A DNA stretch of 6,958 nt. Source: Gemmataceae bacterium (GTDB lineage Bacteria > Planctomycetota > Planctomycetia > Gemmatales > Gemmataceae). The notes beneath the pieces are model-generated. The model was not told the DNA's origin, did no database searches, and worked only from the letters and a program-made list of their open reading frames with translations. Shown here piece after piece: positions 5,886-6,958 of the stretch. The stretch is from NCBI GenBank assembly GCA_947474875.1, contig CANJKY010000189.1, positions 1 to 6,958 on the forward strand. The letters are read 5' to 3'. How positions within the stretch are numbered: the first letter of the stretch is position 1; the number at the start of each line of letters is the position of its first letter. The position numbers and the translations under genes are program-made.

Positions 5886-6958
5886 TCAGTACGGCCACTT
5901 CCAGTTGGCGGCCTCGGGCTGGTCGACCCCGTGTTCGTAGGCGTAGTTCGCGCACGCGATCTGCATGTTGCGGAACTTCTCCTTCGCGTGCGCCCCGGCC
6001 ACCTTCAGCCGCGGGACGCGGTCGATCACGTCCATCGCCAGGGTGAACCGGTCGATCTGGTTCTGGATGGCGAGTTCGAGCGGGGTGTTGATGTTCCCCT
6101 TCTCCTTGTAGCCGCGGACGTGCATGTTCGGGTGGTTCGTCCGCCGGTACGCCAGCCGGTGGATCAGCCACGGGTAGCCGTGGAAGGCGAAGATGATCGG
6201 CTTGTCCGTCGTGAACAGGCTGTCGAAGTCGCGGTCGGTCAGGCCGTGCGGGTGCTCGGTGTCCGGCTGGAGTTTGAATAGGTCGACCACGTTCACGAAC
6301 CGGATCTTCAGGTCCGGAAACTCCTGCCGCAGCAGGTCCGTGGCGGCCAGCGCCTCCTTGGTCGGGATGTCCCCGGCGCAGGCCATCACCACGTCCGGCT
6401 CGTGCCCCTGGTCGGTACTCGCCTTCTGCCAGATGCCAAGCCCCTTGGTGCAGTGGACGATCGCCTCTTCCATACCCAGGTACTGGAGGTGGTTCTGCTT
6501 GTCGGACACGATCACGTTGATGTAGTTTTCGCTCCGCAGGCAGTGGTCCGCGACCGACAGGAGCGAGTTCACGTCCGGCGGCAGGTAGATGCGGGTGACG
6601 GCCGCGCTCTTGTTCACCACCAGGTCGAGGAAGCCGGGGTCCTGGTGGGTGAACCCGTTGTGATCCTGCCGCCACACGGTGCTGGTGATGAGCAGGTTCA
6701 GGGACGGCACCTTCTCCCGCCACGACAGGTGGTTGCAGATGGTCAGCCACTTGGCGTGCTGGTTGAACATCGACCCGATGACGTGGGCGAACGCCTCGTA
6801 CGTGCTGAAGAACCCGTGCCGGCCGGTGAGCAGGTACCCCTCCAGCATCCCCTCCAGGGTGTGCTCGCTGAGCATCTCGATCACCCGCCCGTCCGGGGCC
6901 AACTCGGTCCCGTCGGCGTCCTCGGGGAAGAACTCCCCGAGCCACATCTTCTTCGACA
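5886..6958 (-). CDS. xfp: Xylulose-5-phosphate/fructose-6-phosphate phosphoketolase, C-terminal part (5' end beyond the right edge)
   Basis: The last 356 codons are present; a full enzyme has roughly 800 residues, so the thiamine-diphosphate phosphate-binding N-terminal half is outside. The enzyme splits xylulose-5-P (and usually fructose-6-P) with phosphate, giving acetyl-P plus glyceraldehyde-3-P or erythrose-4-P. Counting from the first visible Met (6947), the pyrimidine-domain block LSEHTLEGMLEGYLLTGRHG is at 26-45, followed by FFSTYEAFAH at 46-55. Glu51 of YEAF is the expected cofactor-activating glutamate. FNQHAKWL (61-68) and RQDHNGFTHQDPGF (93-106, phosphate/substrate histidines) follow, then the C-terminal domain with FAFHGYPWLIHRLAYRR (253-269) and RGYKEKGNINTPLELA (278-293). 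It ends in NWKWPY. The frame is open to the edge, reading Ser-Lys-Lys before that Met, so the Met is internal and not the start. The dual-specificity label is a family expectation, not shown here. Confidence 0.95.
   Translation of the reverse strand, partial: SKKMWLGEFFPEDADGTELAPDGRVIEMLSEHTLEGMLEGYLLTGRHGFFSTYEAFAHVIGSMFNQHAKWLTICNHLSWREKVPSLNLLITSTVWRQDHNGFTHQDPGFLDLVVNKSAAVTRIYLPPDVNSLLSVADHCLRSENYINVIVSDKQNHLQYLGMEEAIVHCTKGLGIWQKASTDQGHEPDVVMACAGDIPTKEALAATDLLRQEFPDLKIRFVNVVDLFKLQPDTEHPHGLTDRDFDSLFTTDKPIIFAFHGYPWLIHRLAYRRTNHPNMHVRGYKEKGNINTPLELAIQNQIDRFTLAMDVIDRVPRLKVAGAHAKEKFRNMQIACANYAYEHGVDQPEAANWKWPY

Noticed and set aside
3300..6281. A 993-codon plus-strand open frame spanning three minus-strand genes
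   Set aside because: The phosphoketolase, LOG and phosphorylase genes share one reading register, and this frame is their exact codon-by-codon complement. Stops would need TTA, CTA or TCA sense codons, which are rare in such G+C-rich genes. The product is Arg/Pro/Val/Gly-rich without a recognisable domain, so it is an antisense shadow.
5791..6945. A 384-codon minus-strand frame overlapping phosphoketolase and the hairpin
   Set aside because: The phosphoketolase frame carries all family motifs. This one is the off-frame translation and only runs on because stops are scarce at this base composition.
1..6958. A defence system, toxin-antitoxin pair, prophage or biosynthetic cluster
   Set aside because: All the sequence is accounted for by housekeeping-type metabolism, transport and one uncharacterised membrane family. 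No nuclease, reverse transcriptase, NTPase effector or phage protein is seen on either strand.

Overview
The window is G+C-rich bacterial DNA. All six genes lie on the minus strand and are packed almost end to end, so transcription runs from the right edge to the left. The pairing of a phosphoketolase with a glycogen phosphorylase that carries a Lys/Ala/Pro-rich N-terminal tail, together with the high G+C and GTG starts, suggests a planctomycete of the Gemmata type. That assignment is an inference with modest confidence, because the window holds no phylogenetic marker.

In transcription order: (1) the C-terminal part of a xylulose-5-P/fructose-6-P phosphoketolase, cut by the right edge (5886-6958); (2) an 87-base gap with a strong 18-bp hairpin (5834-5883); (3) a LOG/TIGR00730-type nucleotide phosphoribohydrolase homologue (5076-5798); (4) a complete glycogen/maltodextrin phosphorylase (2526-5042); (5) a DUF2254 membrane protein with a GTG start 4 bases after the phosphorylase stop (1250-2521); (6) a divergent bile acid:sodium symporter (BASS) family transporter, also GTG-started (347-1234); (7) the N-terminal third of an MtnX-like HAD phosphatase that overlaps the transporter stop by ATGA and is cut by the left edge (1-350). 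Every complete gene has a visible Shine-Dalgarno sequence 7-8 bases before its start. Gaps after the hairpin are 33, 4, 15 and -4 bases, so the last five genes look like one operon. The phosphoketolase may be partly uncoupled from them by the hairpin.

The first three genes fit one metabolic idea. Phosphorylase releases glucose-1-P from storage glucan without using ATP. Phosphoketolase splits fructose-6-P or xylulose-5-P to acetyl-P. A LOG enzyme would release ribose-5-P from nucleoside monophosphates, which can enter the same sugar-phosphate pool. The last three genes (DUF2254, BASS transporter, HAD phosphatase) have no specific substrate readable from the sequence.

No CRISPR array, transposon, tRNA, rRNA or phage gene is visible, and no gap between genes exceeds 90 bases. 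The region looks like ordinary chromosomal metabolism. The most notable non-coding signal is the hairpin. A 993-codon plus-strand reading frame is an antisense artefact.
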